DNA of 64,000 bases from Rhodococcus sp. SMB37 (GCF_004345605.1 NZ_SLVY01000003.1:372001-436000), one strand, 5' to 3'; counted from the first letter of the stretch, positions 17,409-27,334 are shown. Notes: generated by a model not told the origin, from the sequence alone. A program made the numbers and translations.

Positions 17409-18887
17409 CTACACCGCGATCAGTTCCTTCTCCGGGCCCGAGGTTGCAGCGGGAATCGGCGTCGGAGTCGGCCGTCGCACCAGCGCCACGCCCACGTACA
17501 CCATGAGCGAGACGATCACGGCGAGGAATGTCGTCCACCCGTCGACGTCGGCCGACACCAGATCGTTCGGGATGTACAGCAGGGTGTTGTCGACGCCGTA
17601 GATCGTGGGTGTGAGGACGAAGAACCCGACGCGCACCCCGATACCGACGATCGCAGCCGCGGCGACGGCAACTCCGTCACCGCGAGTCCAGAACAGGCCG
17701 AGGATGAACGGCACCACCAGCGATGCAAGCAGCAGGTCGAAGGTGAGGGTGAGCAGGATGCCGGTCTGCGGGACTCGCAGTGCGACGATCGCACCGAGCG
17801 CCGCCATCGGGAGCATCGCCCAGCGAGTCGCCTTCATGACGTCCGACGACATCGCGGCGTGCTCGCCACCGACCCGGAAGATGTTGCGCACCAGCACAGT
17901 CGCGGTGGACAGCAGGATTCCGCTGATCGTCGTCAGCGACGCCGTGACGAGACCCGACAGGACGAGGATCGACAGCCACTGCGGCGTGTACTGGCCGAGC
18001 AGCACGTACAGGATCGGAGCGTCGGCTGCGCTGTCGCCCACGATGGAGACCGCAGCGAGTGCGACGAACGACAGCGGGACGCACAGCAGCAGGATGCCCG
18101 TCGCTGCGGAGAAGCAGGCGCGCTGCGCGGCATGCGGCGACTTGGCGGAGAACACGCGCTGCATCAGGTCGATGGCGACGAGGTTGCCGAGGCCGAGCGC
18201 GACGATCGTCGCCCAGTTGATCGCTGCGCCCTGCGCGGGATCGGTGAGCTGACCCAGGTTTCCGATACCGAGACCCTCAGGGCTGGAGAACCCGGGACCG
18301 GCCGCGACCCACACGAGGAGCGAGATGATCCCCACGACCATGACGGCGAACTGCACCATGCCGGTGTAGACACTGGCGAACATCCCACCGGCCATGGTGT
18401 AGGCGAGCACGAACGGGATGATCACCAGCACTGCGATCGTGTAGTTCAGGCCCAGGAAGTATTCGAGCAGGTAACCCAACGCGACCAGGTTGCCCGCGAG
18501 CAGGATCCCGAAGCTCACAACCGTGAGGACCGACGCGGTGATCTCGGTGCTACGCCCGAACCTCTGCCCGAAGTATTCGGGAAGGGTCACCACTCCGGTA
18601 GCGCGTAGCTTCTTCGCGAAGAACAGGCCCACGAGGAGCACACTCACTGCAATACCCAGTGGCATCGCAGCGCCGGCCCAGAAACCGAATGCGGCGGACA
18701 GGTCTGCACTGCCGAGAGTCGCGTTGGAGTCGATGACCTGCGACATGAGTAGGACCGCGATGACGGGCGCGCCCAGTGAGCGGCCGGCCAAGAGGAAGTT
18801 CCCGGTATCTCCGCGAACTTTACGAGTGGAATAGAAACCGGCCCCGAGCAGAACTACGAGGCACACGGCGACACCGGTGATGATCAT
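17409..18887 (-). CDS. Sodium:solute symporter (SSS family)
   Basis: 492 residues with about 13 hydrophobic spans. It begins directly with a membrane segment (MIITGVAVCLVVLLGAGFYS), then 'DTGNFLLAGRSLG', the SSS N-terminal signature. Later 'GGMFASVYTGMVQFAVM' matches the core substrate/Na+ region, and 'LVTASLTTISGILLSTATVLVRNIF' matches the conserved SSS TM8-9 signature. It is the last gene of the DUF1989/carboxyltransferase operon, 19 bp after the oxygenase gene. In that context it probably imports the nitrogen compound handled by the operon (urea, guanidine-like or a carboxylate), which is inference. Longer in-frame starts exist upstream but would overlap the oxygenase gene. Confidence 0.85.
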   Translation of the reverse strand: MIITGVAVCLVVLLGAGFYSTRKVRGDTGNFLLAGRSLGAPVIAVLLMSQVIDSNATLGSADLSAAFGFWAGAAMPLGIAVSVLLVGLFFAKKLRATGVVTLPEYFGQRFGRSTEITASVLTVVSFGILLAGNLVALGYLLEYFLGLNYTIAVLVIIPFVLAYTMAGGMFASVYTGMVQFAVMVVGIISLLVWVAAGPGFSSPEGLGIGNLGQLTDPAQGAAINWATIVALGLGNLVAIDLMQRVFSAKSPHAAQRACFSAATGILLLCVPLSFVALAAVSIVGDSAADAPILYVLLGQYTPQWLSILVLSGLVTASLTTISGILLSTATVLVRNIFRVGGEHAAMSSDVMKATRWAMLPMAALGAIVALRVPQTGILLTLTFDLLLASLVVPFILGLFWTRGDGVAVAAAAIVGIGVRVGFFVLTPTIYGVDNTLLYIPNDLVSADVDGWTTFLAVIVSLMVYVGVALVRRPTPTPIPAATSGPEKELIAV

Positions 18888-18906
18888 GACAGCTCCATCG
18901 AGAAGG

Positions 18907-19935
18907 TCAGACGGCAGGAGCGCTGCGTTGGGCTTCGCGTCCGAGCGAGTAGAGAGGGCGTGCATTGTCGGGAAGAGCGATCTCGCCATCAGCGAGACGG
19001 CGACGGAGATAGACGAAACTCTGGGCGGTCTGCGCGAACAGGTGCTCGCCCGCTCGTACACCGTCGTACCGCGGACCGTCTTCGCCGACGAATCGATCCA
19101 GGGGTTCGACCCACGTGTCGTAGTCGACATTGAAGAAGAGCGGGAACGAGTAACGCTCTTCGGCTACCTTACGCACCCGATGTGACGTCGCTGTAAATAT
19201 CCCGTTGGTCCAAATCTCCAGTAGATCACCGATGTTCAGTACGAACGCGTCGTCGCGGTACGGAACGTCGATCCAGGTGCCCTCGGCATTGACGACCTGG
19301 AGTCCCGGCGCCGTGGGCAGCAGGAGCGTGAACACCTCGTAGTCGGTGTGGGCACCGATGCCGGGCCGGTCATCGGCACTCGGGTCGTGCGGATAGTGGA
19401 TCATCCGTAGCTGCGCCGGCGGTGTGGTGACATACCGATCGAAGAGATCCGGCGACTCACCCAAGGTTTCGGCGAAGGCGCGCAGGATAACTCGGCCGAG
19501 ACCGAATATCGCGTCGTAGTAGGCGGTGACGGGGCCGGCGAAGTTGTCGAGCGCGGGCCACCGGTTGGGCCCGAGTAACGGATTGCCCGCGAGATAGTCC
19601 GGGTCGTCGGCCGAGAGATCGATCGAAAGGTCGTAGGCCTCTTTGTGATCGGGGGTGGCTCCCGCAAATACCTCCTCCCCCGCCGGGACATATCCGCGAT
19701 GATTGGTGGAATTACCGATGTACACAGACATTTTCGTGTCGTCCGGTTCCGCAAAGAATCGCTCGGCTGCGTCCTTCAGCCCGTCGATCAGGGTGCGATC
19801 GATTCCGTGACCGATGATCTGAGCGAAGCCCACCTCGCGTGCTGCTCGGCCGAGTTCACCGACCACGGCGTCGCGTCCGTCGCCACCGGCCATGAGAGCG
19901 GTGACGTCGATGACCGGAATACTGGTGAAGGTCAC
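18907..19935 (-). CDS. Isopenicillin N synthase-like Fe(II)/2-oxoglutarate oxygenase
   Basis: 342 residues with both expected domains: N-terminal DIOX_N ('IPVIDVTALMAGG', 'GFAQIIGHGI') and C-terminal 2OG-Fe(II) core. The metal triad is His196 and Asp198 (GAHTDYEVF) plus His252 (TSHRV). Arg261 and Ser263 (RYSFPLFF) form the 2-oxoglutarate-binding RxS. GTG 19935 is preceded by AGGAG, and overlaps the stop of the upstream 252-residue gene by 4 bp. Related enzymes hydroxylate amino acids, guanidino compounds or make ethylene; which applies is unknown. The operon suggests oxidation of an imported nitrogen compound before carboxylation or deimination. Confidence 0.85.
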   Translation of the reverse strand: MTFTSIPVIDVTALMAGGDGRDAVVGELGRAAREVGFAQIIGHGIDRTLIDGLKDAAERFFAEPDDTKMSVYIGNSTNHRGYVPAGEEVFAGATPDHKEAYDLSIDLSADDPDYLAGNPLLGPNRWPALDNFAGPVTAYYDAIFGLGRVILRAFAETLGESPDLFDRYVTTPPAQLRMIHYPHDPSADDRPGIGAHTDYEVFTLLLPTAPGLQVVNAEGTWIDVPYRDDAFVLNIGDLLEIWTNGIFTATSHRVRKVAEERYSFPLFFNVDYDTWVEPLDRFVGEDGPRYDGVRAGEHLFAQTAQSFVYLRRRLADGEIALPDNARPLYSLGREAQRSAPAV

Positions 19936-20690
19936 GGGATTCTCCTGGATTCGAGGTCGAGTCGCTGCCAGTACCGCACGACGGGATTCCCGTCGAGGTC
20001 GTGGTCGCGAGTACCGATGCGGCCGCCGAACACCGGATTCAGGTGTGCACCGACCCGATACGGGAGGCTGGAGGCGGTGATGATCCACTGCTCGCCACGC
20101 ACGACGCCGAGCGCGATCTCACAGTCGAGGAGGTCTTGTGCCGCGCGCAGGCTCGCGGCTCCGCGGATCTGCTCGTCCAGTGGACGGTCGAGCACATCGG
20201 TACGACCCCGGGCGAATGCGAAGTCGCCGCCCACCCGCACGAGGACGCCGGGTGCACCGGTGTCGAGGTCCTCGAGCAGGTACTCGTCGATGTCCTGCGA
20301 GGTGGCCGCGATCCGCCAGTGCTCGATGTAGTCCTCGAATATGCCCCGCTCGACGAGGGTGTCGTGGTCGAGCGCACTCAGCGCGCCGGCGTCCGGTGTC
20401 GGGCCTGCCGGGTGCAGCGCAACGGTACGGCCCCATTCGACGTGGTCGCCGTTGTCGAACAGTGGGCCGGCGAATCCGTCCTGATCAGCGAGCACGAGGA
20501 GGTCTCCGATACCCGAGCCACGAAGCGCAGGTGCCCCGATCTTCGGCAACGCGGCGGGCTGTCGAAGATCGCAGTACAGTGCGCGTCCCTGCAGCCAGGT
20601 GACACGGGTCGTCGTGTCGTCCAGGTGCTCCGGCTTCCTCAACAGCGTGCGCTCGAAACGGGTTCCCGAGAGCGCCGTAGCAATCGTCAC
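19932..20690 (-). CDS. Conserved protein of unknown function between carboxyltransferase and oxygenase
   Basis: 252 residues. I recognise no characterised domain. The N terminus carries a conserved-looking '[22 protein letters not shown]' region, then acidic/aromatic segments ('[16 protein letters not shown]', 'YIEHWRIA') suggesting a beta-rich soluble fold, possibly lipocalin-like. There is no signal peptide or membrane span. The GTG start overlaps the carboxyltransferase stop by 4 bp and its stop overlaps the oxygenase GTG by 4 bp, so it is locked translationally between two enzymes and likely works with them. It has no biotinyl motif, so it is not the missing carrier protein. Confidence 0.7.
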   Translation of the reverse strand: MTIATALSGTRFERTLLRKPEHLDDTTTRVTWLQGRALYCDLRQPAALPKIGAPALRGSGIGDLLVLADQDGFAGPLFDNGDHVEWGRTVALHPAGPTPDAGALSALDHDTLVERGIFEDYIEHWRIAATSQDIDEYLLEDLDTGAPGVLVRVGGDFAFARGRTDVLDRPLDEQIRGAASLRAAQDLLDCEIALGVVRGEQWIITASSLPYRVGAHLNPVFGGRIGTRDHDLDGNPVVRYWQRLDLESRRIP

Positions 20691-22657
20691 GCGCCGCCTT
20701 CCTTCCACCGTGCACGCTCCTGCGCGAACGCCACGGACTGGATTCGCTGGAAGGCGTCGATCGATTCGGTGTTGTCCGCCAGGAACTTCCGGTGTTCGGC
20801 GAGCGAGAAGGTACCGTCGGTGATCTCCACTCCCCCACCGCGGCCCGCGGCGAGGTCGGCGCGCAGGTCGAGCAGTTCCTCGGGATCGACGGGGTACCAG
20901 GAGATCCGGTCGAAGAAGCGCAGAAGCCACGGGGTGCCGTCCTCGAACGGACCGGCCTGTTGTGGATGCCGGTGGTTCCAGACCTGTGTGGTGCGTCCGA
21001 CGAACTGGTAGCCACCCGGGCCTTCCATCCCGTAGATGCACAGATACGCGCCGCCGATCCCGACCGCATTCTCAGGCGTCCAGGTACGTGCGGGGTTGTA
21101 CTTGGTGGTCACGAGCCGATGCCGCGGGTCGAGCGGGGTCGCGACCGGCGCACCGAGGTAGACGTCGCCGAGCCCGAGCACCATGTACTCGGCGGCGAAG
21201 ACGGTGTCGAACACGTCGGCGACGGCGTCGAGGCCGTTCATGCGGCGGATGAACTCGATGTTCCACGGGCACCACGGCGCATCGGAACGCACCCCGTGCA
21301 TATAGCGCTGGATGGCTTCGCGCGTCGCAGGATCGTCCCATGACAGCGGCAGCCGCACCTGCCGGCTGGGCACCTCGAGTTCATCGCTGTCGCCGAGGGT
21401 GTCCTCGACGTCCGCGAGGTGGCCGAGCAGGGTCTTCACAGGCAGCACGTCAGGGTCGACCTTGACCTGCAGCGATCGAATGCCCGGGGTGAGTTCGAGC
21501 AGGCCGCGGGGGCGGTCGGCGTCGAGCCGCTGGTGCAGTGCGTGGATGCGGGCACGCAGACCCAGATCGAGGGTCATGTCGCCGTATTCGACGAGCACGT
21601 TGTCATCGCCGCTGCGCCGGTAGGTGACGGCGGTGTGGCCGTCGCGCCGGGCGAGCACACCGTCGTCACCATCTCCGCCCGCGGAAGTGACCAGCGACAA
21701 CCCTGCGCGACGCTCGGTACCGAGTGCGCGGCGGGAGGCGACGCGCTCCGCACGCACCGGCACGAACCGGATCGTGTTGCCGGGGGCGAGCTGCCCCAGC
21801 TTCCAGCGGTCGGCGGACGCCACGGTCAACGGGCACACGAAGCCGCCGAGGCTCGGACCGTCTGGTCCGAGGAGGATCGGGGTGTCGCCGGTGAAGTCGA
21901 GGGCCCCGACGGAGTATGCGTTGTCGTGGATGTTCGACGGGTGCAACCCTGCTTCGCCGCCGTCGGTCCGGGCCCATTCCGGTACCGGGCCGACGAGTCG
22001 GACACCGGTGCGATCGGAGTTGAAGTGCACCTCGTAGTCGGTGGCATAGAGGGTGTCGATGTCGGCACGGGTGAAGAACTCCGGTGCGCCGTGCGGGCCC
22101 TCGGTGACCGCGATCCGCCAGTGTGTGGTCAGAGCGGGGATGTGCTCGGAGGGCACTGCGGCGCTCTGATCCGACGAGATGTCGCCGACGACGAGTACGT
22201 CACCGTCGCGGAGTGCGCGGCCCTCATGACCACCGAATGCTCCGAGAGTGAAGGTGGCTGTGCTGCCCAGGAATTCGGGTATGTCGAGGCCGCCGGCTAC
22301 CAACACGTAGACACGCAGACCCGGCCCCTCGATCGTTCCGACGTCGAGCAGTCCGCCCGCCGGGACCGTGACCGGCCGCCACTGCGGCACGATCGCACCG
22401 TCGACGCGCACCGTGACCGGGGCGCCCGTCACGCACACCACGGTGTCCTCGGTGAATCGCAGGGCCGGACCGGCCATTGCGGATTCGAGGCCGGAGGCGC
22501 CCTCGTCGTTTCCGAGCGCGGTGTTGCCGAGACGGAACGACAGGTCGTCCATCGGTCCGGACGGCGGCACACCGATCTGCCAGTAGCCGGCGCGACCCGG
22601 GTAGTCCTGGACGGTGGTGAGCATTCCGGGACGCTCGACGGTGATCTTCGTGGTCAT
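20687..22657 (-). CDS. Carboxyltransferase of urea/guanidine carboxylase type, lacking biotin carboxylase and BCCP domains
   Basis: 656 residues. The N-terminal ~330 residues are the KipA/AHS2-like carboxyltransferase half ('[38 protein letters not shown]' type start, '[17 protein letters not shown]'). The next ~220 are the KipI/AHS1 half ('[16 protein letters not shown]', '[15 protein letters not shown]', '[29 protein letters not shown]'). The C terminus ends in the linker typical of urea carboxylase ('[15 protein letters not shown]'), where a biotin carrier would normally follow. No biotin carboxylase or MKM biotin motif is present. The gene lies between DUF1989 genes and a coupled unknown gene. 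Full-length enzymes carboxylate urea or guanidine; this one needs a partner in trans or has another reaction. Confidence 0.85.
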   Translation of the reverse strand: MTTKITVERPGMLTTVQDYPGRAGYWQIGVPPSGPMDDLSFRLGNTALGNDEGASGLESAMAGPALRFTEDTVVCVTGAPVTVRVDGAIVPQWRPVTVPAGGLLDVGTIEGPGLRVYVLVAGGLDIPEFLGSTATFTLGAFGGHEGRALRDGDVLVVGDISSDQSAAVPSEHIPALTTHWRIAVTEGPHGAPEFFTRADIDTLYATDYEVHFNSDRTGVRLVGPVPEWARTDGGEAGLHPSNIHDNAYSVGALDFTGDTPILLGPDGPSLGGFVCPLTVASADRWKLGQLAPGNTIRFVPVRAERVASRRALGTERRAGLSLVTSAGGDGDDGVLARRDGHTAVTYRRSGDDNVLVEYGDMTLDLGLRARIHALHQRLDADRPRGLLELTPGIRSLQVKVDPDVLPVKTLLGHLADVEDTLGDSDELEVPSRQVRLPLSWDDPATREAIQRYMHGVRSDAPWCPWNIEFIRRMNGLDAVADVFDTVFAAEYMVLGLGDVYLGAPVATPLDPRHRLVTTKYNPARTWTPENAVGIGGAYLCIYGMEGPGGYQFVGRTTQVWNHRHPQQAGPFEDGTPWLLRFFDRISWYPVDPEELLDLRADLAAGRGGGVEITDGTFSLAEHRKFLADNTESIDAFQRIQSVAFAQERARWKEGGA

Positions 22658-22664
22658 GGCGAAC

Positions 22665-23315
22665 TCACACCTCCTGTGGGCGCGTGACGATCATCCGCAC
22701 GGGTGTGGGATCGAAACCGTTGCACGGGTTGTTGATCTGCGGGCAGTTGGAGACGAGCACCAGCACGTCGCGGTCGGCCCGGATCGCGAGACGCTTGCCG
22801 GGTGCGGACAGGCCGTCGACGATTCCCAGGGTGCCGTCGGCCTCGACGGGCACGTTCATGAAGAAGTTGATGTTGGAGACCAGATCTCGCTTACCGAGGC
22901 CCCACTCGGCACCTTCGATCAGGAAGTTCTCGACACATGCGTGCTGGTGTTTGGTGTGGTGCCCGTAGCGGAGGGTGTTGGATTCCTGCGAGCAGGCACC
23001 GCCGACGGTGTCATGATTGCCGACCTCGTCGCCGACCAACGTCATGAGGGGTTCGCCGTCGGAGTCGCGCAGAACCGAGCCTGTGGTGAGGAACAGGTTT
23101 CCCTGCCCCGCAACGGTTGCGGCGGCACTGTAGCGGGAGGTGGTGTCGTGGGCGTCGTAGATCAGGGTGTCGACGGCCTGGTTGCCGTGGAGGTCGACGA
23201 TGGTCAGGACGTCGCCAGCGGCGATGACCGCAGACCAGGGGCCGCGCGGCTCGACGCTCTCGTCGAGCACGACGGTTCCGGGGACGAGGGCAGCAGTATC
23301 GAGGGTGGCGGTCAC
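22665..23315 (-). CDS. DUF1989 protein (urea carboxylase-associated UAAP2 / carboxyguanidine deiminase-type subunit)
   Basis: 216 residues, DUF1989. Motifs: '[22 protein letters not shown]', '[13 protein letters not shown]', '[29 protein letters not shown]' and '[15 protein letters not shown]', with conserved Cys residues. Proteins of this family beside urea carboxylases have been shown to be subunits of carboxyguanidine deiminase; that activity here is inferred. GTG 23315 starts 3 bp after the upstream DUF1989 gene, and the carboxyltransferase gene follows 7 bp later. Two different DUF1989 genes in tandem is the normal arrangement for a heteromeric enzyme. Confidence 0.85.
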   Translation of the reverse strand: MTATLDTAALVPGTVVLDESVEPRGPWSAVIAAGDVLTIVDLHGNQAVDTLIYDAHDTTSRYSAAATVAGQGNLFLTTGSVLRDSDGEPLMTLVGDEVGNHDTVGGACSQESNTLRYGHHTKHQHACVENFLIEGAEWGLGKRDLVSNINFFMNVPVEADGTLGIVDGLSAPGKRLAIRADRDVLVLVSNCPQINNPCNGFDPTPVRMIVTRPQEV

Positions 23316-23318
23316 GGG

Positions 23319-24161
23319 TCAGTTCTCCATTCCGGGTTCGGCAGCAGCCCAGGCGTCTTCGGTGTTGAGCACCGCGCGGTGGTATTCGGGTTCGGTGGTG
23401 TCGATCGAGTCGAGGTCGTCTGCGGCGCGCCACGCGGTCACTTCGAGTGGGGTCGTGACGAACTCGGGGTCCGGGTCGAGAGGGTGTGCGGTGTTGGCGA
23501 TGAGCACGACGACTGGAAGGTGGACGAGCAGATCGACGTACGCCCCGGCGCCGGCGGTTCCGGTGCTGGTGAGCGTGCCGTCGTCCCCGACACGGATGCC
23601 GTGGAAGAACGACAGTGACGGCGGGAGGTCGCGCGGCTGCAGATCGTGCTTGGCGGCGGCGACCTTGAACAGTTCACGTCCCGCGGGGGACGACGAATGC
23701 AGCGCACCGGCGCCGTACCGTGCGGTGTTTCCCGCCGCGTGGCTCGTGCCGCACAGAGCGTCGTGGTGACCGGAGGTGTCGGCGACGACGGTCGCGAGTA
23801 CGCGTCCCTGATCCGAGAGCAGTGGGTGCCCGGCGCCGAGGTAGGCCTGCCACGGCACCTTGACGGTGTCGGCGACGTTGAGCCGTTCGTGCGGGGCGTC
23901 GGCACGGAACAGGAGGAGGTGCGCGCACGCGGCGCCGTCGAGATCTCGTAGGCGCAGGCGGGTGCCGCGTGCGAGGACCTTACTGGTGTAGCGGCCGCCC
24001 GGCACGGTCTCGGCCCAGGTCATCGACACGCACCGACCGTTGGGCGGGGTGGGCCACGCCGACGCCGGCACGATCGGCATGCCGTCGGTAACGGTTCCGG
24101 CCTGGGCGCGTGCGTGTTCTCTGGCGGCGTGGGTCGTGGCTGTCGCGAGTGTCTCGGTCAT
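23319..24161 (-). CDS. DUF1989 protein (UAAP1 / carboxyguanidine deiminase-type subunit)
   Basis: 280 residues, the longer partner of the DUF1989 pair. Motifs include 'LARGTRLRLRDLDGAACAHLLLFRAD', 'DTVKVPWQAYLGAGHPLLSDQGRVL', 'HHDALCGTSHAAGNTARYG' and 'PPSLSFFHGIRV'. It is the first gene of the minus-strand operon; ATG 24161 has GGAGC upstream. A perfect 7-bp inverted repeat lies 27 bp upstream, probably the binding site of the divergent TetR regulator. As with its partner, involvement in deiminating a carboxylated guanidine-like compound is family knowledge applied by analogy. Confidence 0.82.
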   Translation of the reverse strand: MTETLATATTHAAREHARAQAGTVTDGMPIVPASAWPTPPNGRCVSMTWAETVPGGRYTSKVLARGTRLRLRDLDGAACAHLLLFRADAPHERLNVADTVKVPWQAYLGAGHPLLSDQGRVLATVVADTSGHHDALCGTSHAAGNTARYGAGALHSSSPAGRELFKVAAAKHDLQPRDLPPSLSFFHGIRVGDDGTLTSTGTAGAGAYVDLLVHLPVVVLIANTAHPLDPDPEFVTTPLEVTAWRAADDLDSIDTTEPEYHRAVLNTEDAWAAAEPGMEN

Positions 24162-24188
24162 GGTGCTCCGATTCGTGGCGGACGGGGT

Positions 24189-24206
24189 AACTGTCGAGTG
24201 ACAGTT
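24189..24206. promoter_or_regulatory. Perfect inverted repeat, candidate TetR operator
   Basis: AACTGTC-GAGT-GACAGTT, a perfect 7-bp dyad with 4-bp spacer, 27 bp upstream of the first operon gene and ~130 bp from the divergent TetR start. Size and position fit a TetR-family operator controlling the DUF1989/carboxyltransferase operon. The 24162-24337 intergenic stretch holds no gene. Confidence 0.55.
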
Positions 24207-24337
24207 TTCAGAGCGCGCATCTTCGGAGGATGTCCCCGGCGTAACGAGTGTGTGGCCGATGTTTCCAGCTGATGACGTAACGCTCACACATCGATGCGAT
24301 TGGGTAGCAACATAACTCGATGTGCCATGGTGGTGAC

Positions 24338-25036
24338 GTGACCAGAGCAGGACCAGGCCGTCCCCGGCTGACAAGCCCTCGACGCCCGGGCACCACCGCC
24401 CGCGCGGAGATCCTCGACGCCGCCGCAGAGCTGTTCAGCACGCGCGGTTTCGCGACCACCTCGACGCGACAGATCGCCGACGCGGTCGGCATCCGCCAGG
24501 CGTCGCTCTACAACCATTTCGCGACGAAGAACGACATCCTCGCCACGCTTCTCGACGCCACCATCGCTCCGACCGTGGAGTTCGACGAGAGTCTCGACGA
24601 CTCCGAACCCGCCGCGGTGCTGTTGTGTGCGCTGACGTGGTTCGACGCCGCGCAATTGTGCGCAGGACGATGGAACCTCGGCGCGCTGTACATGCTGCCG
24701 GAGGTCCGCAGCGAGCCGTTCGAGGCGTTCAGGGAAGGCCGCCTTCGCCTCGCGCGCCGCTACCGCGACCTCGCCGCCGAGGTGCTCGGCGGCGGGCCAC
24801 TCGCCGGCAGCGATCCGCGCGCCGAGCTGCCGTTCCGGCTCGTGGAGTCGGTCATCGACATCCGCGCCGACCGGCAGATGGACGAGCAGGTGATCGACGC
24901 GCAGCTCCCCGAGATCCTCGCGACCGCGGCACTCACCGTCCTCGGTCGTCCCGCCGAGGACGTCGTGGATCGGGCGCGTGCTCTCGTTGTCGGTGTCGCG
25001 GACGAATCGCTCGAGGCAGTGCTCGCCCAGAAATAG
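24338..25036 (+). CDS. TetR/AcrR-family transcriptional regulator
   Basis: 232 residues. The helix-turn-helix is clear: 'ARAEILDAAAELFSTRGFATTSTRQIADAVGIRQASLYNHFATKNDIL'. The C-terminal ligand domain is variable, as usual. It is divergent from the DUF1989/carboxyltransferase operon and is the likely ligand-responsive repressor of it. I prefer GTG 24338 (GGTGGTGAC just upstream); ATG 24320 would add six residues including a Cys-His that look non-native. It ends one base before the convergent stop of the cytochrome oxidase gene, with no space for a terminator. Confidence 0.85.
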   Translation: MTRAGPGRPRLTSPRRPGTTARAEILDAAAELFSTRGFATTSTRQIADAVGIRQASLYNHFATKNDILATLLDATIAPTVEFDESLDDSEPAAVLLCALTWFDAAQLCAGRWNLGALYMLPEVRSEPFEAFREGRLRLARRYRDLAAEVLGGGPLAGSDPRAELPFRLVESVIDIRADRQMDEQVIDAQLPEILATAALTVLGRPAEDVVDRARALVVGVADESLEAVLAQK

Positions 25037-25037
25037 G

Positions 25038-26792
25038 TCAGTGTCGGTCGTACGAGGTATCGGGTGGCGTGCGGTCGGCGCCTTCGACAACAACCGCATT
25101 GTGCTTCTGTGAACCCGGGCCGACGTGGGACTCGGCACGCATCCGATCCGACATGTGTGGGTAGTGCAGCTCGAATGCCGGGCGCTCCGACCGGATACGC
25201 GGCAGTTCCGTGAAGTTGTGGCGCGGCGGCGGGCACGTGGTGGCCCACTCGAGCGAATTACCGTAGCCCCACGGATCGTCGACGGTGACGACCTGCCCGT
25301 AGCGGTAACTCTTGAAGACGTTCCACACGAAGGGCAACGTCGACGCGCCGAGGACGAACGCGCCGATGGTGGAGATCGTGTTGAGCGTCGTGAAACCGTC
25401 GGACGGCAGGTAGTCGGCGTACCGGCGAGGCATCCCCTCGTTACCGAGCCAGTGCTGCACCAGGAACGTGGCGTGGAACCCAACGAACGTCAGCCAGAAA
25501 TGCCACTTCCCGAGTCGCTCGTCCAGCAACCGGCCCGTCATCTTCGGGAACCAGAAGTAGATCCCGGAGTAGGTCGCGAAGACGATCGTGCCGAACAGGA
25601 CGTAGTGGAAGTGGGCTACCACGAAGTAGGTGTCGTGGACGTGGAAGTCCAGCGGCGGCGAGGCGAGGATGATCCCGGTCAGACCACCGAACAGGAAGGT
25701 GATGAGAAAACCGATGGCGAACAGCATCGGCGTCTCGAACGTGATCTGCCCTCGCCACATCGTGCCGATCCAGTTGAAGAACTTCACCCCGGTGGGCACC
25801 GCGATGAGGAAGGTCATGAACGAGAAGAACGGCAGCAGTACCGCACCGGTCGCGTACATGTGGTGCGCCCACACGGCAACCGACAGAGCGGCGATCGCGA
25901 TGGTCGCGTAGACCAGACCCGAGTATCCGAAGATCGGTTTGCGGCTGAAGACCGGGAAGACCTCGCTCACGATCCCGAAGAACGGCAAAGCCACGACGTA
26001 CACCTCGGGATGCCCGAAGAACCAGAACAGATGCTGATAGAGCAGCACTCCCCCGGTCTCGGGGTCGTAGATGTGAGCGCCGAGAAGCCGGTCGGCGAGA
26101 CCTCCCATGAACGCCGCGGTCAGCAAGGGGAATACCAGCAGGATCAGGATCATCGTGATGAACACGTTCCACGTGAAGATCGGCATCCGGAACATGGTCA
26201 TACCGGGCGCACGCATGCACACCACGGTGGTGATCATGTTGACGCCGCCGAGGATCGTGCCCAGGCCGGTGACCGCGAGACCTGCGAACCACAGATTCGC
26301 ACCGATACCAGGCGAGTGGATCGCATTGGCGAGAGGCATGTACGAGGTCCACCCGAAATCGGCGCCGCCGCCGGGAGTGATCAGACCGAACAGGACGACC
26401 AGTGCACCGAAGAGGAAGAGCCAGTAACTGAACGCGTTCAATCGTGGGAACGCCACGTCGGGCGCGCCGATCTGCAACGGGAGGATGTAATTGGCGAAGC
26501 CGAACACGATGGGTGTCGCGTAGAGCAGCAACATGATGCCACCGTGCATGGTGAACAACTGGTTGTACTGCTCGGTCGACAGGAACTGCAGGCCCGGCAC
26601 GGCGAGTTCGGTGCGCATCAGCATCGCCATCAGCCCGCCCGCCAGGAAGAAGGCGAACGCCGTGACGATGTACATGATCCCGAGCGTTTTCGGGTCGGTC
26701 GTCGTGATGAGGTTGTAGAGCACCGCTCCCTTGCGGGCGCGTCGTTCCGGATAAGGCCTGGTTGCTCGAGCCTCCACCACCACCGGATTCAT
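25038..26792 (-). CDS. ctaD: Cytochrome c oxidase subunit I (aa3-type)
   Basis: 584 residues, 12 transmembrane helices. Heme and copper ligands are visible: '[10 protein letters not shown]' (low-spin heme His), '[14 protein letters not shown]' (CuB His and the cross-linked Tyr), 'WAHHMYATG' (CuB His-His), and '[16 protein letters not shown]' (heme a/a3 His). The C-terminal tail of ~50 residues is cytoplasmic and hydrophilic ('[16 protein letters not shown]'). ATG 26792 follows GGGAGG. No subunit II or III gene is adjacent, as is usual in mycolic-acid actinobacteria where ctaD stands alone; some carry more than one copy, so this may be a paralogue. Confidence 0.95.
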   Translation of the reverse strand: MNPVVVEARATRPYPERRARKGAVLYNLITTTDPKTLGIMYIVTAFAFFLAGGLMAMLMRTELAVPGLQFLSTEQYNQLFTMHGGIMLLLYATPIVFGFANYILPLQIGAPDVAFPRLNAFSYWLFLFGALVVLFGLITPGGGADFGWTSYMPLANAIHSPGIGANLWFAGLAVTGLGTILGGVNMITTVVCMRAPGMTMFRMPIFTWNVFITMILILLVFPLLTAAFMGGLADRLLGAHIYDPETGGVLLYQHLFWFFGHPEVYVVALPFFGIVSEVFPVFSRKPIFGYSGLVYATIAIAALSVAVWAHHMYATGAVLLPFFSFMTFLIAVPTGVKFFNWIGTMWRGQITFETPMLFAIGFLITFLFGGLTGIILASPPLDFHVHDTYFVVAHFHYVLFGTIVFATYSGIYFWFPKMTGRLLDERLGKWHFWLTFVGFHATFLVQHWLGNEGMPRRYADYLPSDGFTTLNTISTIGAFVLGASTLPFVWNVFKSYRYGQVVTVDDPWGYGNSLEWATTCPPPRHNFTELPRIRSERPAFELHYPHMSDRMRAESHVGPGSQKHNAVVVEGADRTPPDTSYDRH

Positions 26793-27334
26793 GGACGAAC
26801 CTCCCGGACGACCGCGGCGCCGACGTGCGGCATTCCACCGGCACCTGTCCGCCGCATGCCTGACTCGCCCGGAACAGGCCGGTAGCCCCGAGCCTAGACC
26901 TCGTCCCATCGGGTGGCGGTGGATTGCCGGAATCAGGCCCACCTGCCGCTACCGAGGTGAGCGCCGGAAACGCTGGTTGGTGTATCGGAATATCGAACAC
27001 ATACCGTCATTTCTGACATCTACGGGCCCACGCTCGCTCGAAACGTCGGACAACGACGTCGAAATGGGCCAGTTCCGCCCAGGTCCAGCGGATCACGTCC
27101 AGCCCGGATCCCGCAGCGCGTCCTCCCGCAGCTTCTCCCTGACAAGATCACGTCGGTCCGAAGACGTCCAGCCCGGCCGGTTCTGTGGATCGATCCGCCG
27201 CCTGTGGACAACCTCCGGAGTACGTGAAGTACCGGACACCTCGTCGACTCCCGGCGTTCACCCGGAGATCCCCATCGGGTCATCCACGGGCGACAGGCTC
27301 TCACGATCGAATCAGAACCGGAAAAAGAGGACGA
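26793..27334. other. Intergenic region with divergent promoters and one hairpin-repeat copy
   Basis: 542 bases between the divergent ctaD and lipoprotein genes. It contains a 51-base repeat copy at 26963-27013 (listed separately). I see no convincing reading frame: short frames here lack a ribosome site and protein-like composition. AAAGAGG at 27324-27330 is the ribosome site of the downstream lipoprotein gene. Confidence 0.6.
26963..27013 (-). repeat. Degenerate hairpin repeat, copy 1 (inverted relative to copy 2)
   Basis: 51 bases that in reverse complement match 29685-29735 at 41 of 51 positions without gaps (counted by eye). It contains the shared block TTGGTGTATCG...CGAACACATACC and is itself a weak dyad. 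The two copies bracket the single lipoprotein gene at 27335-29674. Confidence 0.6.

Noticed and set aside
20687..22657. Complete urea amidolyase or urea carboxylase
   Set aside because: No biotin carboxylase ATP-grasp region, no biotinyl-Lys motif and no allophanate hydrolase are present; only the carboxyltransferase part is seen.
25125..26885. 586-codon plus-strand frame opposite cytochrome oxidase subunit I
   Set aside because: Its translation is almost entirely charged (Arg/Glu/His/Asp), the mirror of a hydrophobic membrane protein on the other strand.
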